Below, one piece after another: positions 8,341 to 16,294 of a DNA stretch of 64,000 nucleotides. The DNA comes from Glutamicibacter uratoxydans (GTDB lineage Bacteria; Actinomycetota; Actinomycetes; Actinomycetales; Micrococcaceae), in NCBI RefSeq assembly GCF_006539925.1, contig NZ_BJNY01000013.1:46280-110279 (forward strand), in the 5' to 3' direction. The position numbers were made by a program, and so were the translations under genes. Each line of letters begins with the position of its first letter. The first letter of the stretch is position 1. The notes below the pieces were generated by a model, which was not told the origin of the DNA, made no database searches, and saw nothing but the letters and a program-made list of their open reading frames with translations.

Positions 8341-8571
8341 ATGAGTGCAACTGATGCTTTTGATCTTGAAATCCGCGACGAGTCGATCCGCCTGGGCCAG
8401 CTGCTCAAGCTTGCCAACCTGGCGGAGGACGGAATCCACGCCAAGGAGCTGATTGCCGAAGGAATTGTCACCCTCAACGGCCAAGTTGAAACCCGACGCG
8501 GCGCCCAGGTGCGCCCGGGCGACGTCGTCTGCGTTGAGGGCGAGTGCGTGAAGGTTGCTTCGCGCGCCTAG
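8341..8571 (+). CDS. S4 domain RNA-binding protein (YbcJ/RqcP-like)
   Basis: A 76-residue protein made almost entirely of an S4 RNA-binding fold: IRLGQLLKLANLAEDGIHAKELIAEGIVTLNGQVETRRGAQVRPGDVV. This is the short stand-alone form resembling YbcJ; family members bind structured RNA or ribosomes. An ATG at 8332 would add three residues, but an AACAAT hexamer at 8328-8333 covers it and leaves seven bases to the ATG at 8341, so I prefer the latter as a leaderless start. The last four bases overlap the convergent esterase gene. Confidence 0.88.
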   Translation: MSATDAFDLEIRDESIRLGQLLKLANLAEDGIHAKELIAEGIVTLNGQVETRRGAQVRPGDVVCVEGECVKVASRA

Positions 8572-9224
8572 TCCTGCTGCTTGTCCAGCACTACCCGATT
8601 CAGGAACGCGGCGACGTCCTGGATCTCCTCCATGCATACCGAGTGTGCGATCTGCGGATACGTTTCGTGGACGAGCTCGGTGTGCTTCGGAGCCCAGCCC
8701 AGGGTGTAGGCGATCTTGTCCCGGGTGATGACCGGATCCGCAAGATCCCTGCCCCAAAACATCGGCAGCGGCGCGGCGATGAGTGCCTCGTCCTTGAACA
8801 AATCAGATTCCGGCGCCTCGATGGCAAAGCCCGAGAGTCCGACCACCGCGGCAATCGCCTCCCGCTGGTAGCGGGCCAGCGACGTGGCCATGGCCATGCC
8901 TTGGGAGAAGCCAAGCAGCGTCACAGAGGAATGCTGCTTCGCCAGCGGCTCGAGGAATGCCCACAGCGACCTGATGCTGTCTTCCACCGATTCAATGCTG
9001 TAGTCGATTTCCTGGCTTAGCGGGAACCAGCTGAAGCCAGGCCCTGCCTGCAGCGGTGCACGCACCGAAAGGTAGGTAAATTCATCGGGCAGGTACTGAG
9101 ACAGGCCCATCAGATCTTGCTCGTTGGAACCGTATCCGTGGAGGAACACCAGCAGCGGCGTGCCAAGGCGTGAATCGTCGTTGCGTGAAATCAGCGCAAC
9201 CGGCTGTGCGTCATTGGTAGTCAT
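8568..9224 (-). CDS. Alpha/beta hydrolase, phospholipase/carboxylesterase family
   Basis: A 218-residue cytoplasmic serine hydrolase. The catalytic triad is visible: nucleophile Ser107 in GFSQG, Asp163 in DLADPVI and His194 in AHSV. The oxyanion segment is FLHGYGSNEQDL (about residues 28-39). Size and motif order match the YpfH/acyl-protein thioesterase-like esterase group; the natural ester is unknown. A GAAGGA lies just before the ATG. It ends convergently with the S4 gene. Confidence 0.9.
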   Translation of the reverse strand: MTTNDAQPVALISRNDDSRLGTPLLVFLHGYGSNEQDLMGLSQYLPDEFTYLSVRAPLQAGPGFSWFPLSQEIDYSIESVEDSIRSLWAFLEPLAKQHSSVTLLGFSQGMAMATSLARYQREAIAAVVGLSGFAIEAPESDLFKDEALIAAPLPMFWGRDLADPVITRDKIAYTLGWAPKHTELVHETYPQIAHSVCMEEIQDVAAFLNRVVLDKQQD

Positions 9225-9341
9225 AGTTCCTTCAGCCTAGCGAGTGCCGACGTCCCAGCGCGATCCAGCCCGCCTGAAGCTTTCTCAGGTCATGAAAATA
9301 TAACGATTGAACTATTTGCCTGTAAATCTCGATATTTCGTG

Positions 9342-9387
9342 CTTGACTAGTGAAGTCAAGAGTTTCTTCACTTCTGCTCACTAGTCA
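9342..9387. repeat. Nested, mutually exclusive inverted repeats upstream of the SHOCT gene
   Basis: Three inverted repeats share bases: CTTGACT/AGTCAAG (9342-9348 with 9354-9360), GTGAAG/CTTCAC (9351-9356 with 9366-9371) and the perfect 10-base pair TGACTAGTGA/TCACTAGTCA (9344-9353 with 9378-9387). They cannot all form at once. They end 11 bases before the ATG at 9399. They could be operator sites or alternative RNA folds. Confidence 0.6.
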
Positions 9388-9398
9388 GATCGGGCGCC

Positions 9399-9785
9399 AT
9401 GATTTCTTTGCCATCCATGAACTTCGAAGTCCAGTACGTCGAGGACCAGTTCACTAATGACACCAATAATCCGCTCGTGCCGAATTCCTTTGAATTGTTT
9501 GCCGGCGGTATGGGAATCTTTTTCCTCGTGGTCATGCTTTTGGTCGCAGGAGTTTTCGTTGCTGCGATTGTTCTCTGGGTGCGCAATTACCGCAAAGCCA
9601 AGGAGGCCGGAGCTGACATCTTCACCCTGCAGACAGACTTGGCGGTCAAGGCTGCCAACTCCCAGTTCCTCGCTCCTGCCCAAACCAAAGAGCAGAAGCT
9701 TGCAGAGTTGGACGGACTCAAACGAAAGGGAATGGTCACCGACGAAGAGTATTCCGCGGCAAGGATGAAGATTCTCTCGGAGTAG
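9399..9785 (+). CDS. Membrane-anchored SHOCT domain protein
   Basis: A 128-residue protein with one strong membrane segment (about residues 36-62, GGMGIFFLVVMLLVAGVFVAAIVLWV) followed by a basic stop-transfer region (RNYRKAK). The C-terminus is a SHOCT domain: KEQKLAELDGLKRKGMVTDEEYSAARMKIL. Such short C-terminal modules are common in actinobacterial membrane proteins and may mediate oligomerisation. The ATG at 9417 is an alternative start; neither has a clear Shine-Dalgarno. The upstream nested repeats suggest regulation. Confidence 0.82.
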   Translation: MISLPSMNFEVQYVEDQFTNDTNNPLVPNSFELFAGGMGIFFLVVMLLVAGVFVAAIVLWVRNYRKAKEAGADIFTLQTDLAVKAANSQFLAPAQTKEQKLAELDGLKRKGMVTDEEYSAARMKILSE

Positions 9786-9797
9786 CTGCCCAGCCCG

Positions 9798-9826
9798 TTG
9801 ACACCTCACTACTGGCAAGTAACAAT
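9798..9826 (+). promoter_or_regulatory. Consensus sigma-A promoter of the GDSL hydrolase gene
   Basis: TTGACA (9798-9803), a 17-base spacer and AACAAT (9821-9826). Seven bases then lead to the GTG at 9834, so transcription should begin at or next to the start codon. Confidence 0.75.
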
Positions 9827-9833
9827 GTAGTCT

Positions 9834-10691
9834 GTGCCTAATTCCCCAAGTTTTGAGAACTCAGATTCAGCCAATTCAACTGCGCATCCTTGGCGGCGCT
9901 ATGTCGCCATGGGCGATTCCTTCAGCGAAGGCGTAGGCGATCCAGACCCGGAGAACCCCGGTGCGTTCCGCGGCTGGGCCGATCGTCTGGCACAAGAGCT
10001 GAGCCGCACCGTCCCGGAATTCGCCTACGCAAACCTGGCCATCCGCGGACGCTTGATCCAGCAGATCATCGATGAACAGCTTGAAGCAACCATCGCCCTG
10101 AAGCCGGATCTGGTCTCCATCTGCGCCGGAGGCAATGACGTGCTGCGTCCGGGCGGGGACCCGGACAAGATTGCAGACCTGCTCGACTCAATGATCAGCA
10201 GGCTCAGTGATTTAGGCGCAACAATCCTGCTGTTCACCGGCCCGGACATCCGCGACACTCCTGTGCTCGGAAGCATCCGCGGCCGCGTGGCCATCTACAA
10301 CGAAAACGTGCGCACCGTGGCAGCCCGCTACGACGCGATCGTCGCCGACATGTGGGCCCTGCGCGACCTGCACCAGCCGCAGATGTGGTCTGCAGACCGC
10401 CTGCACTTCTCCCCTTTGGGGCACCAGCGCATCGCCGCCATGGCCCTGGATTCCTTGAACGTCCCGCACCAGCTGGACACCAGCGTCGAGGCCGTGGTGG
10501 ACACCCGCACCTGGCGCGAAGCGCGCATTGAAGACCTCCAATGGGCCCGCGAGCACCTGGCGCCGTGGGTGCTGCGCCGCCTACGCCACCAGTCCTCGGG
10601 CGACGGAATCACCCCCAAGCGCCCTACCCCCACTCCGTTCTCGCAGACCGCAGCCAACGATTCGCTGGGCGCCGGCGACAGCAGCAACTAG
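9834..10691 (+). CDS. SGNH/GDSL hydrolase family protein
   Basis: A 285-residue serine esterase or lipase-like enzyme. Block I is VAMGDSFSEGVGDP with catalytic Ser29; the oxyanion Gly is in NLAIRGR; block III Asn101 is in CAGGND; and block V carries Asp188 and His191 in DRLHFSPLGH. The C-terminal 75 residues are a basic, proline-rich tail outside the fold. No signal peptide is present, so it is probably cytoplasmic. The start codon is a GTG served by a consensus promoter with a leaderless arrangement. A bidirectional terminator follows. Confidence 0.92.
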   Translation: MPNSPSFENSDSANSTAHPWRRYVAMGDSFSEGVGDPDPENPGAFRGWADRLAQELSRTVPEFAYANLAIRGRLIQQIIDEQLEATIALKPDLVSICAGGNDVLRPGGDPDKIADLLDSMISRLSDLGATILLFTGPDIRDTPVLGSIRGRVAIYNENVRTVAARYDAIVADMWALRDLHQPQMWSADRLHFSPLGHQRIAAMALDSLNVPHQLDTSVEAVVDTRTWREARIEDLQWAREHLAPWVLRRLRHQSSGDGITPKRPTPTPFSQTAANDSLGAGDSSN

Positions 10692-10712
10692 GCCCCGGGC
10701 ACAAGGACACAA

Positions 10713-10752
10713 AAAACCAGCCGCCACCGATTACTGGTGCGGCTGGTTTTTC
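10713..10752. terminator. Bidirectional rho-independent terminator
   Basis: AAAAACCAGCCG and CGGCTGGTTTTT pair, extended by CACC/GGTG past a one-base bulge, around a seven-base loop. T runs are present on both strands, so it serves both the GDSL gene and the convergent metX. Confidence 0.9.
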
Positions 10753-10768
10753 GTATGGGGCCATATTC

Positions 10769-11914
10769 CTAGTCGTCGAAGACCAGGGTGCGCAGCACCG
10801 GATCAAGCTGCTTGGCATCTGTGAGGAAGCCGTCATGCCCGATCGGCGATTGGATATAGTGCACCGGCTTGCTGCGCACCAGCGCGGCGGCCAGCCTTTC
10901 GGACTGTTCAGGGAAGTACAGCCTGTCGGTGCTCACCGCGGCGACCACCACGTTTACCGGAGCCAGACGCGTCAGCGCCGCCTCGTAGGATTCGTGGCCG
11001 CGGGCCACATCGTGGCTCATCAGAGCCTCGGTCAGCACCAGGTAGCTGTTCGCGTCAAAGCGGTTGACCAGCTTGTTGGCTTGGTGGTCCAGGTAGCTTT
11101 CCACCTGGTAGCGTCCGCGGGCGCCGTGGAACCTGCCGTCGGGGACTTCCCCGTCCTGGGCCCTTCGGCCAAAGCGGGTTTCCAGCTCTGCCTCGCTGCG
11201 GTAGCTGATATGGGCCAGGCGCCGCGCCAGCCCCAGCCCCGCATCCGGGCGCGCCTGGTTCAGGTAGTAGTCTCCGCCGGCAAAATGCGGATCCAGCCGT
11301 ATTGCCTGGGTCTGCACCTGTGCCAGGGCAATCTGCTCCGCGCTGGACTGCCCGGTCGAGGCCATGACCACAAGGTTGGCCACCTCGTCCGGGAACTGCA
11401 CCGCGTATTCCAGCGCCCGCGCCCCGCCCATGGAACCGCCGATCACCGCATGCCAGCGGTCGATTCCCAGCTGCTGCGCAAGGCGCTGCTCCAGGCGCAC
11501 CGAGTCCTTGATGGTCACGAAGGGGAATCGCGACCCCCAGGGCGTTCCGGACTCATCCAGCGAAGAAGGCCCGGTCGATCCATTGCAGCCGCCGACCATG
11601 TTGGCCGCCACCACGAAATACTTCTCGGTGTCCACCGTCAGTCCGGGGCCGACGAAGTCCTCCCACCAGCCCGCGGTCTGCGAGTCCCCCTGCGAAACAT
11701 GGGCGTCGCCGGTCAGCGCATGCATTACCAGCACGGCGTTGCCGCCGTCCGCGTTCAGGGTGCCCCAGGTTTCATAGGCCAGCTCGACCTGCGGCAGGTG
11801 TCCGCCGAATTCGAAGTCGTAGGCGCCGACGGCGGCACGGCGCAGAATGCCGTGCTCGCCCTCGGTGATAGTCGCCGCCCCCACAGTGTCTTTGGTAGTC
11901 ACAATGGATGTCAT
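10769..11914 (-). CDS. metX: Homoserine O-acetyltransferase
   Basis: A 381-residue alpha/beta hydrolase-fold enzyme that transfers acetyl from acetyl-CoA to homoserine, the first committed step of direct-sulfhydrylation methionine synthesis. The nucleophile is Ser161 in IGGSMGGARALE; catalytic Asp lies in VSTDRLYFP and His in IGHDGFLTD near the C-terminus. The segment NVLGGCNGSTGP-like NMVGGCNGSTGPSSL (about 105-119) is the family signature. It begins two bases after the metY stop, so both are under the SAM-IV riboswitch. A terminator follows. Confidence 0.96.
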   Translation of the reverse strand: MTSIVTTKDTVGAATITEGEHGILRRAAVGAYDFEFGGHLPQVELAYETWGTLNADGGNAVLVMHALTGDAHVSQGDSQTAGWWEDFVGPGLTVDTEKYFVVAANMVGGCNGSTGPSSLDESGTPWGSRFPFVTIKDSVRLEQRLAQQLGIDRWHAVIGGSMGGARALEYAVQFPDEVANLVVMASTGQSSAEQIALAQVQTQAIRLDPHFAGGDYYLNQARPDAGLGLARRLAHISYRSEAELETRFGRRAQDGEVPDGRFHGARGRYQVESYLDHQANKLVNRFDANSYLVLTEALMSHDVARGHESYEAALTRLAPVNVVVAAVSTDRLYFPEQSERLAAALVRSKPVHYIQSPIGHDGFLTDAKQLDPVLRTLVFDD

Positions 11915-11916
11915 GC

Positions 11917-13260
11917 CTAACGGGTTTCCTGCAGTTCCTTGGCATCAAGGGCCGCCACTGCCTGGAAGCCGAGTTCAAGGTCTGCCAGGATGTCGTCGAT
12001 GTTCTCCAGCCCGACGCTCAGGCGGACCAAGCCCGGGCGCACGCCGGCGGCCAGGCGCTCTTCCTCGGAGAGCTGCGCGTGGGTGGTAGAGGCAGGGTGG
12101 ATGACCAGCGACCGGACATCGCCCAGGTTTGCCACATGAGAGTGCAGCTGCAGGGCCGAGACAAAGGCCTTGCCCGCCTCCGCGCCGCCGGAGAGCTCGA
12201 AGGCGATGATCGAGCCTGCGCCCTTCGGGCTGTACTTCTTGCCCAGCTCGTACCATGGCGAGGATTCCAGTCCGGCGTAGGCCACGGTCTCGACGTCACT
12301 GCGGCCTTCAAGCCAGTTCGCCACCTTGGTGGCGTTTTCCACATGGCGTTCGATGCGCAGCGACAGGGTCTCAAGACCCTGGGCGATCAGGAAGGCATTG
12401 AACGGCGCCGGCGCCGAACCCAGGTCGCGCAGCAGCTGCACGCGGGCCTTGAGGATGTAGGCGAGGTTGGCGCCGAGGATGCCGTTTACGCCCAGGTCGC
12501 GGGCGTAGACCAGACCGTTGTAGGACTCGTCCGGGGTGTTGAAGGTCGGGAAGCGCTCCGGGTCCTTGGAGAAGTCGAAGTTGCCCGAATCCACGATCAC
12601 GCCGGCAATGGCGCTGCCGTGTCCGCCGAGGAACTTGGTGGCCGAGTGGATCACGATGTCAGCGCCCCACTCGATCGGGCGGATCAGGTATGGGCTGGCA
12701 AGGGTGTTGTCCACCAGCAGCGGAACGCCTGCCTCATGCGCGATGGCCGCGACGTTTTCGATATCCAGGACGTCCTGGCGCGGGTTGGAAATGGTTTCTG
12801 CAAAGAACGCCTTGGTGTTCGGCTGCACCGCGTCGCGCCAGGACTGCAGGTCATCGGAAGCCGCAACGAAGGTGACCTCGACGCCCAGCTTCTTCAGGGT
12901 GTGCTTGAGCAGGTTCTGGGTACCGCCGTAGAGGCTCGGGCTGGCGACAATGTGGTCGCCGGCCTCGGCAATATTCAAGATGGCGAAGGTGGTGGCCGCC
13001 TGGCCGGAGGACAGCAGCAATGCTCCCACGCCGCCTTCGAGGTCTGCGATCCGGGTCTCCACCGCGTCCGCGGTGGGGTTGCCGATGCGGGTGTAGATCG
13101 GCTCCAGCTCCTGCAGTGCGAAGCGTGCAGCGGCGCTTTCGGCCGAAGGGAAGACGAAGGAAGTGGTCTGGTAGATCGGCAGCGCGCGTGCGCCGGTGAC
13201 TGGATCCGGCGCCTGGCCGGCGTGGATCTGACGGGTTTCGAATGACCAGTTATTGCTCAT
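11917..13260 (-). CDS. metY: O-acetylhomoserine sulfhydrylase (aminocarboxypropyltransferase)
   Basis: A 447-residue PLP enzyme that makes homocysteine from O-acetylhomoserine and sulfide. The PLP lysine is Lys209 in HSATKFLGGHG; other marks are SSGQAATTFAILNI (84-97), YGGTQNLLKHT (111-121) and the C-terminal RLSVGLENIDDILADL. The frame is open to 13371, but the ATG at 13260 has a GGAGG seven bases upstream and matches the family start (SFETRQIHAGQ). Transcription starts beyond 13470, giving a leader that holds the riboswitch. metX follows two bases after the stop. Confidence 0.96.
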   Translation of the reverse strand: MSNNWSFETRQIHAGQAPDPVTGARALPIYQTTSFVFPSAESAAARFALQELEPIYTRIGNPTADAVETRIADLEGGVGALLLSSGQAATTFAILNIAEAGDHIVASPSLYGGTQNLLKHTLKKLGVEVTFVAASDDLQSWRDAVQPNTKAFFAETISNPRQDVLDIENVAAIAHEAGVPLLVDNTLASPYLIRPIEWGADIVIHSATKFLGGHGSAIAGVIVDSGNFDFSKDPERFPTFNTPDESYNGLVYARDLGVNGILGANLAYILKARVQLLRDLGSAPAPFNAFLIAQGLETLSLRIERHVENATKVANWLEGRSDVETVAYAGLESSPWYELGKKYSPKGAGSIIAFELSGGAEAGKAFVSALQLHSHVANLGDVRSLVIHPASTTHAQLSEEERLAAGVRPGLVRLSVGLENIDDILADLELGFQAVAALDAKELQETR

Positions 13261-13363
13261 GGTTGCCTCCAAAAGTTCTGTAACTATGGGGGTACGCCAC
13301 TGAAAAGCACACCAGCAGGAAGTACCTAGGCATAGGTGCTTCCAGAGGGGTAACCCGCGCTTG

Positions 13364-13475
13364 TTCAACACGCCTTGTGCGTGTTGAGCCAGGTCTTCAC
13401 CCGGGGCACCCCACCGCGGTTGGAGGGTTGCCGTCCAGTAAGCCGGGGCTTGTTACTGGAACTCATGACCTGTAA
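13364..13475 (-). ncRNA. SAM-IV riboswitch
   Basis: On the minus strand the leader of metY carries the conserved blocks of the actinobacterial SAM-IV aptamer in order: GGTCATGAG (from 13470), AAGCCCCGGCTTACTGG, GGCAACCCTCC, CGCGGTGGGGTGCCCCGGG and TGAAGACC (near 13390), then a 3' hairpin TCAACACGC/GCGTGTTGA (about 13365-13387). Further downstream a second hairpin, GGAAG.ACCTA/TAGGT.CTTCC (about 13319-13345), and the ribosome-binding GGAGG form a possible expression platform. Binding of S-adenosylmethionine would switch off metY-metX. Identification rests on recalled consensus sequence and the target genes. Confidence 0.9.
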
Positions 13476-13588
13476 CCAGTGTGCCTGAAAATCGAATAAT
13501 TGCGCAATTCACCGACAGATAGAATGTCTCATTCGTTCACATTCGATACATAATCACATTTTTGTCGCATACTATTCGATCAATTTTC

Positions 13589-13607
13589 TCGGGTTAGGCA
13601 CACCTAA
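13589..13607. promoter_or_regulatory. DtxR/IdeR-like iron box
   Basis: The 19 bases ending in TTAGGCACACCTAA match 15 of 19 positions of the DtxR/IdeR consensus TTAGGTTAGGCTAACCTAA, including an intact CCTAA and the central TTAGGC. The site is 38 bases before the VOC gene start and about 120 bases before the start of the metY leader. It suggests iron control of the VOC gene. Confidence 0.55.
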
Positions 13608-13644
13608 GTAGAGACTCGGATCACAATATTGCCATGATGGGCAC

Positions 13645-14289
13645 ATGATGAGGCTAGATCACGTTACGTACGCATGCGGCCCCGACGGGCTGCTGCAAAC
13701 CGCTGAGAGAATTTCGCAGTCCCTGGGCTTGGAATTCGTCAAGGGAGGCGTGCATCCACGTTTCGGAACTCGAAATGTCATCTTCCCCTTGAAGCACGAC
13801 CAGTTCCTTGAGGTTGTTGAGGTGCTCAACCACCCTGCCAGCGACAAGGCGCCTTTCGGCCAGGCAGTCAGGGCTCGTTCCGAGCTCGGCGGCGGCTGGA
13901 TGGGCTGGTGCGTATCGCTGGAAGACCTCAGCGCAGCTGAGGAGCGTTTGGGCCGCAAGGCAGTCCCGGGCAACCGCAAATTCCCCGACGGCCGCGAATT
14001 GACGTGGCAGCAGATCGGCATCAAGGGCCTAATCGCCGATCCGCAGGTGCCCTATCTGCTGCGCTGGGACGACGGCACCGAGGAGCTGCACCCGTCCAAG
14101 GCCCTGGAGCCGGTAGGCTCCATCAGTGAGATTTCGATTGCTGGTTCCCAAGAACGCGTCCTTGAATGGCTGGGCCAACCGGAGAACGTCAATTTGGGCG
14201 GGGTCACCACCAATTACCAGGCGCCAAACGGCAATCCGGGAATCCTGTCCGTGACGTTCGAGACCGAACGCGGCACAGTAGTCCTCTAG
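13645..14289 (+). CDS. VOC family protein (glyoxalase-like domain)
   Basis: A 214-residue protein of the glyoxalase_3-like VOC type: it opens with LDHVTYACGPDGLLQTAERISQSLGLEFVKGGVHPRFGTRN (residues 4-44), the usual first beta-alpha-beta-beta unit with a metal-type histidine, and contains EVVEVLNHPASDKAPFG and TEELHPSK further on. The substrate is unknown. ATG codons at 13645 and 13648 are both possible; CATGAT at 13633-13638 would serve either. An iron-box-like site sits just upstream. Confidence 0.85.
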   Translation: MMRLDHVTYACGPDGLLQTAERISQSLGLEFVKGGVHPRFGTRNVIFPLKHDQFLEVVEVLNHPASDKAPFGQAVRARSELGGGWMGWCVSLEDLSAAEERLGRKAVPGNRKFPDGRELTWQQIGIKGLIADPQVPYLLRWDDGTEELHPSKALEPVGSISEISIAGSQERVLEWLGQPENVNLGGVTTNYQAPNGNPGILSVTFETERGTVVL

Positions 14290-14320
14290 GGGCTGCACTG
14301 TAGGACACGAACAGCACCGG

Positions 14321-14364
14321 ACTTGAGGTAGGCGGGGACAACGGCGTCCCCACCTACCTCAAGT
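14321..14364. terminator. Long bidirectional hairpin
   Basis: A 19-base arm beginning ACTTGAGGTAGG pairs with an arm ending CCTACCTCAAGT, with one C/A mismatch that becomes a G-U pair in minus-strand RNA. It separates the convergent VOC and membrane-protein genes. No long T run. Confidence 0.65.
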
Positions 14365-14402
14365 TGGTTAACCACCCGTTGGGAAAACTGCGGCTGCGCG
14401 AT

Positions 14403-15737
14403 CTAGGAAGCCTGGCTTGAGGTTGGAAGAGCCACCAACCGGCACTCGTCAATTCCCGCACGGGCCTGCTGGACCCAGTCAGCCTGCTGCTCCTTGGGCA
14501 ATTCCAGCAAGACTTCCAACGCCGTCTCATCGTCAAGATTAAGGTAGCCTTCATCAGCCCTGGATGCCCACCACAGGTGCACCAGCCGAGCCTGGTGGAG
14601 CATGCGCTGGCGATGGCCCACCCGCGGGTTGTATTCCTCCTCGACGATGTCTTCATAGGCTGCCGACTGCTCCAGCGAAGCCATGCATTGCTGATCGGGC
14701 TCGTTGACGTTGCGCATGGCAAGATCCCACATCGCCGATTCCACCGTGTACTGCTGAGCGAGCTTCACATGCTCGCCCCCGGTAGCGGCCGCGTAGCCCT
14801 TGCTGGTGGTGATGATTCGAGGCAGCTCAATGCCGCTGGCATCTTCAAGCCGCTGCACCCCCTGGACGAGATTCTGTCCAAGCTCTTCCCACTGCCCCGC
14901 CTCGCTGGGCCAGAAGCAATAGTCGTGCTTCGCCCCCGCTCCGCCGGCAACGCACTGAAGATTCGGCGTCAGGTCAACTGCCTGCTGCTCCCCTGCCTCG
15001 AAGCCGTTGACTGCCGCCGCCGACCAGAGTCCGCCGACCAGCAGCGACGAGCATGCGGCCACGGCAAGGGGGCTGCATCGCTGCAGCGAACCGGATTTGA
15101 GCAGCAGAACCACCATGCCAAAGGCCAACCACCCGAGATAGCACAGGCCCACTGCGGTAATGACCTGCGGATTGGCAGTTGAATCGGTGGAACAGCATCT
15201 GGCAAGGCCCGCCATATTGGAAACCATCGGCGTCTTTTGAACCAGTGCTGCCAGCTGCAGGCCTCCAAAAAGCACAATGCTTACCGGCAGGGCAACCCAA
15301 CGGGGCAGGAGCAGCCCCACGCCGAGCCCGCCGAAGATCAATCCCAGAAGCATCACCGCGGCCAGTACAATCATCTTGGGTTCAAGGGCGAACACCTGCC
15401 TCAGCCGGTACATCACCGTCAGATATCCCAGGCTATAGGCGCTGGCGCCGATGATCAGGGCAGGAGCTGCAAGCTTGAGTGCCGAGCACAGCTTTTGCGG
15501 GGCACCGTACTTGCCCTTCAGCAGCCGAGGGGCAAAATTCGAAGCCGTCCATGCGCTGTAGGCGGCAATAATCAGACCGCAGAACACCAGCCCGAAAGAC
15601 GAGGCTACGCTCATGCCTTCACGCGTCGTGTCTTCAACTTCAACAGGAAGCAGCAGGGCGAGGACTTCGGTGCAGATCAGGATCACCATCAGCACGAAGG
15701 AGGCACGGGATTTGCTCCAAAGCTCTGTTGCAGACAC
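14403..15737 (-). CDS. Uncharacterised membrane protein with soluble C-terminal domain
   Basis: A 444-residue protein. The N-terminal half has six or seven likely membrane segments (for example residues 13-32, 44-64, 85-106, 118-143, 149-165, 195-215 and 223-240). From about residue 250 a soluble domain follows, with three or four cysteines (NLQCVAGG, KHDYCFWP, DQQCMAS, DECRLV) and a region after about residue 355 rich in charged helices. The layout suggests an extracytoplasmic C-terminal domain. I do not recognise a family. The start is a GTG with GAAGGG upstream. It stands alone and ends at a hairpin. Confidence 0.7.
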   Translation of the reverse strand: MSATELWSKSRASFVLMVILICTEVLALLLPVEVEDTTREGMSVASSFGLVFCGLIIAAYSAWTASNFAPRLLKGKYGAPQKLCSALKLAAPALIIGASAYSLGYLTVMYRLRQVFALEPKMIVLAAVMLLGLIFGGLGVGLLLPRWVALPVSIVLFGGLQLAALVQKTPMVSNMAGLARCCSTDSTANPQVITAVGLCYLGWLAFGMVVLLLKSGSLQRCSPLAVAACSSLLVGGLWSAAAVNGFEAGEQQAVDLTPNLQCVAGGAGAKHDYCFWPSEAGQWEELGQNLVQGVQRLEDASGIELPRIITTSKGYAAATGGEHVKLAQQYTVESAMWDLAMRNVNEPDQQCMASLEQSAAYEDIVEEEYNPRVGHRQRMLHQARLVHLWWASRADEGYLNLDDETALEVLLELPKEQQADWVQQARAGIDECRLVALPTSSQAS

Positions 15738-15861
15738 GGCGCCCTTCCACTGCTGTTGACAGATTGGATGCCATCAGACAGATTCTTGTCATCCTGTTGG
15801 ATAATTTACATACCGGAGCAACTCTATCCGCTTACGTGCCAGATTCCTCGCATCTGGGTCG

Positions 15862-16275
15862 TTAAGGAGCGATCCTCTTGCCGAGGACCTGCACGGAAGC
15901 ATCCTCAAATCCGAGCGCTTCGTAGAATTCAGCCACCTTCTTGTTCTCGCTGCGGATCATCAGCTGCACCTTCACCGCTCCGCGACCCTTCAGCCATTCG
16001 ATGGCCTCCTGCACGATGCGCTTCCCCAAGCCGCGCGACTGCAGCTGCGGGTCGACCGCCACATAGTACAGCCAGCCGCGGTGGCCGTCGAAGCCTGCCA
16101 TTGCCGTTGCCTGCAGGCTCCCGCCGTGGACCAGTGCCAGTATTGTCGAAGTCTCGGTGGAAAGTGCTTGGCGCGCATCGGCAGCCGCATCGTTCCACGG
16201 GCGCGTGAGTCCTGTACGCTCCCACAGCTCAACTGCCTGGGGAATCATTGCTTCTTCAAGTTCTGCGATGTCCAT
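15862..16275 (-). CDS. GNAT family acetyltransferase (YpeA-like)
   Basis: A 137-residue single-domain acetyltransferase. Motif A is YYVAVDPQLQSRGLGKRIVQEAIEWLKGRGA (about residues 71-100), and the C-terminal NKKVAEFYEALGFEDASVQVLGKRI closes the fold. It resembles the YpeA/putative peptide acetyltransferase group (LELWERTGLTRPWND-like start). The substrate is unknown. TAGCCT lies six bases before the ATG, so a leaderless transcript is likely. Confidence 0.88.
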   Translation of the reverse strand: MDIAELEEAMIPQAVELWERTGLTRPWNDAAADARQALSTETSTILALVHGGSLQATAMAGFDGHRGWLYYVAVDPQLQSRGLGKRIVQEAIEWLKGRGAVKVQLMIRSENKKVAEFYEALGFEDASVQVLGKRIAP

Positions 16276-16294
16276 TGGCTCAGGCTATGCGGAG

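Noticed and set aside
11908..13245. 445-codon plus-strand frame opposite metY
   Set aside because: Shadow of metY, no motif.
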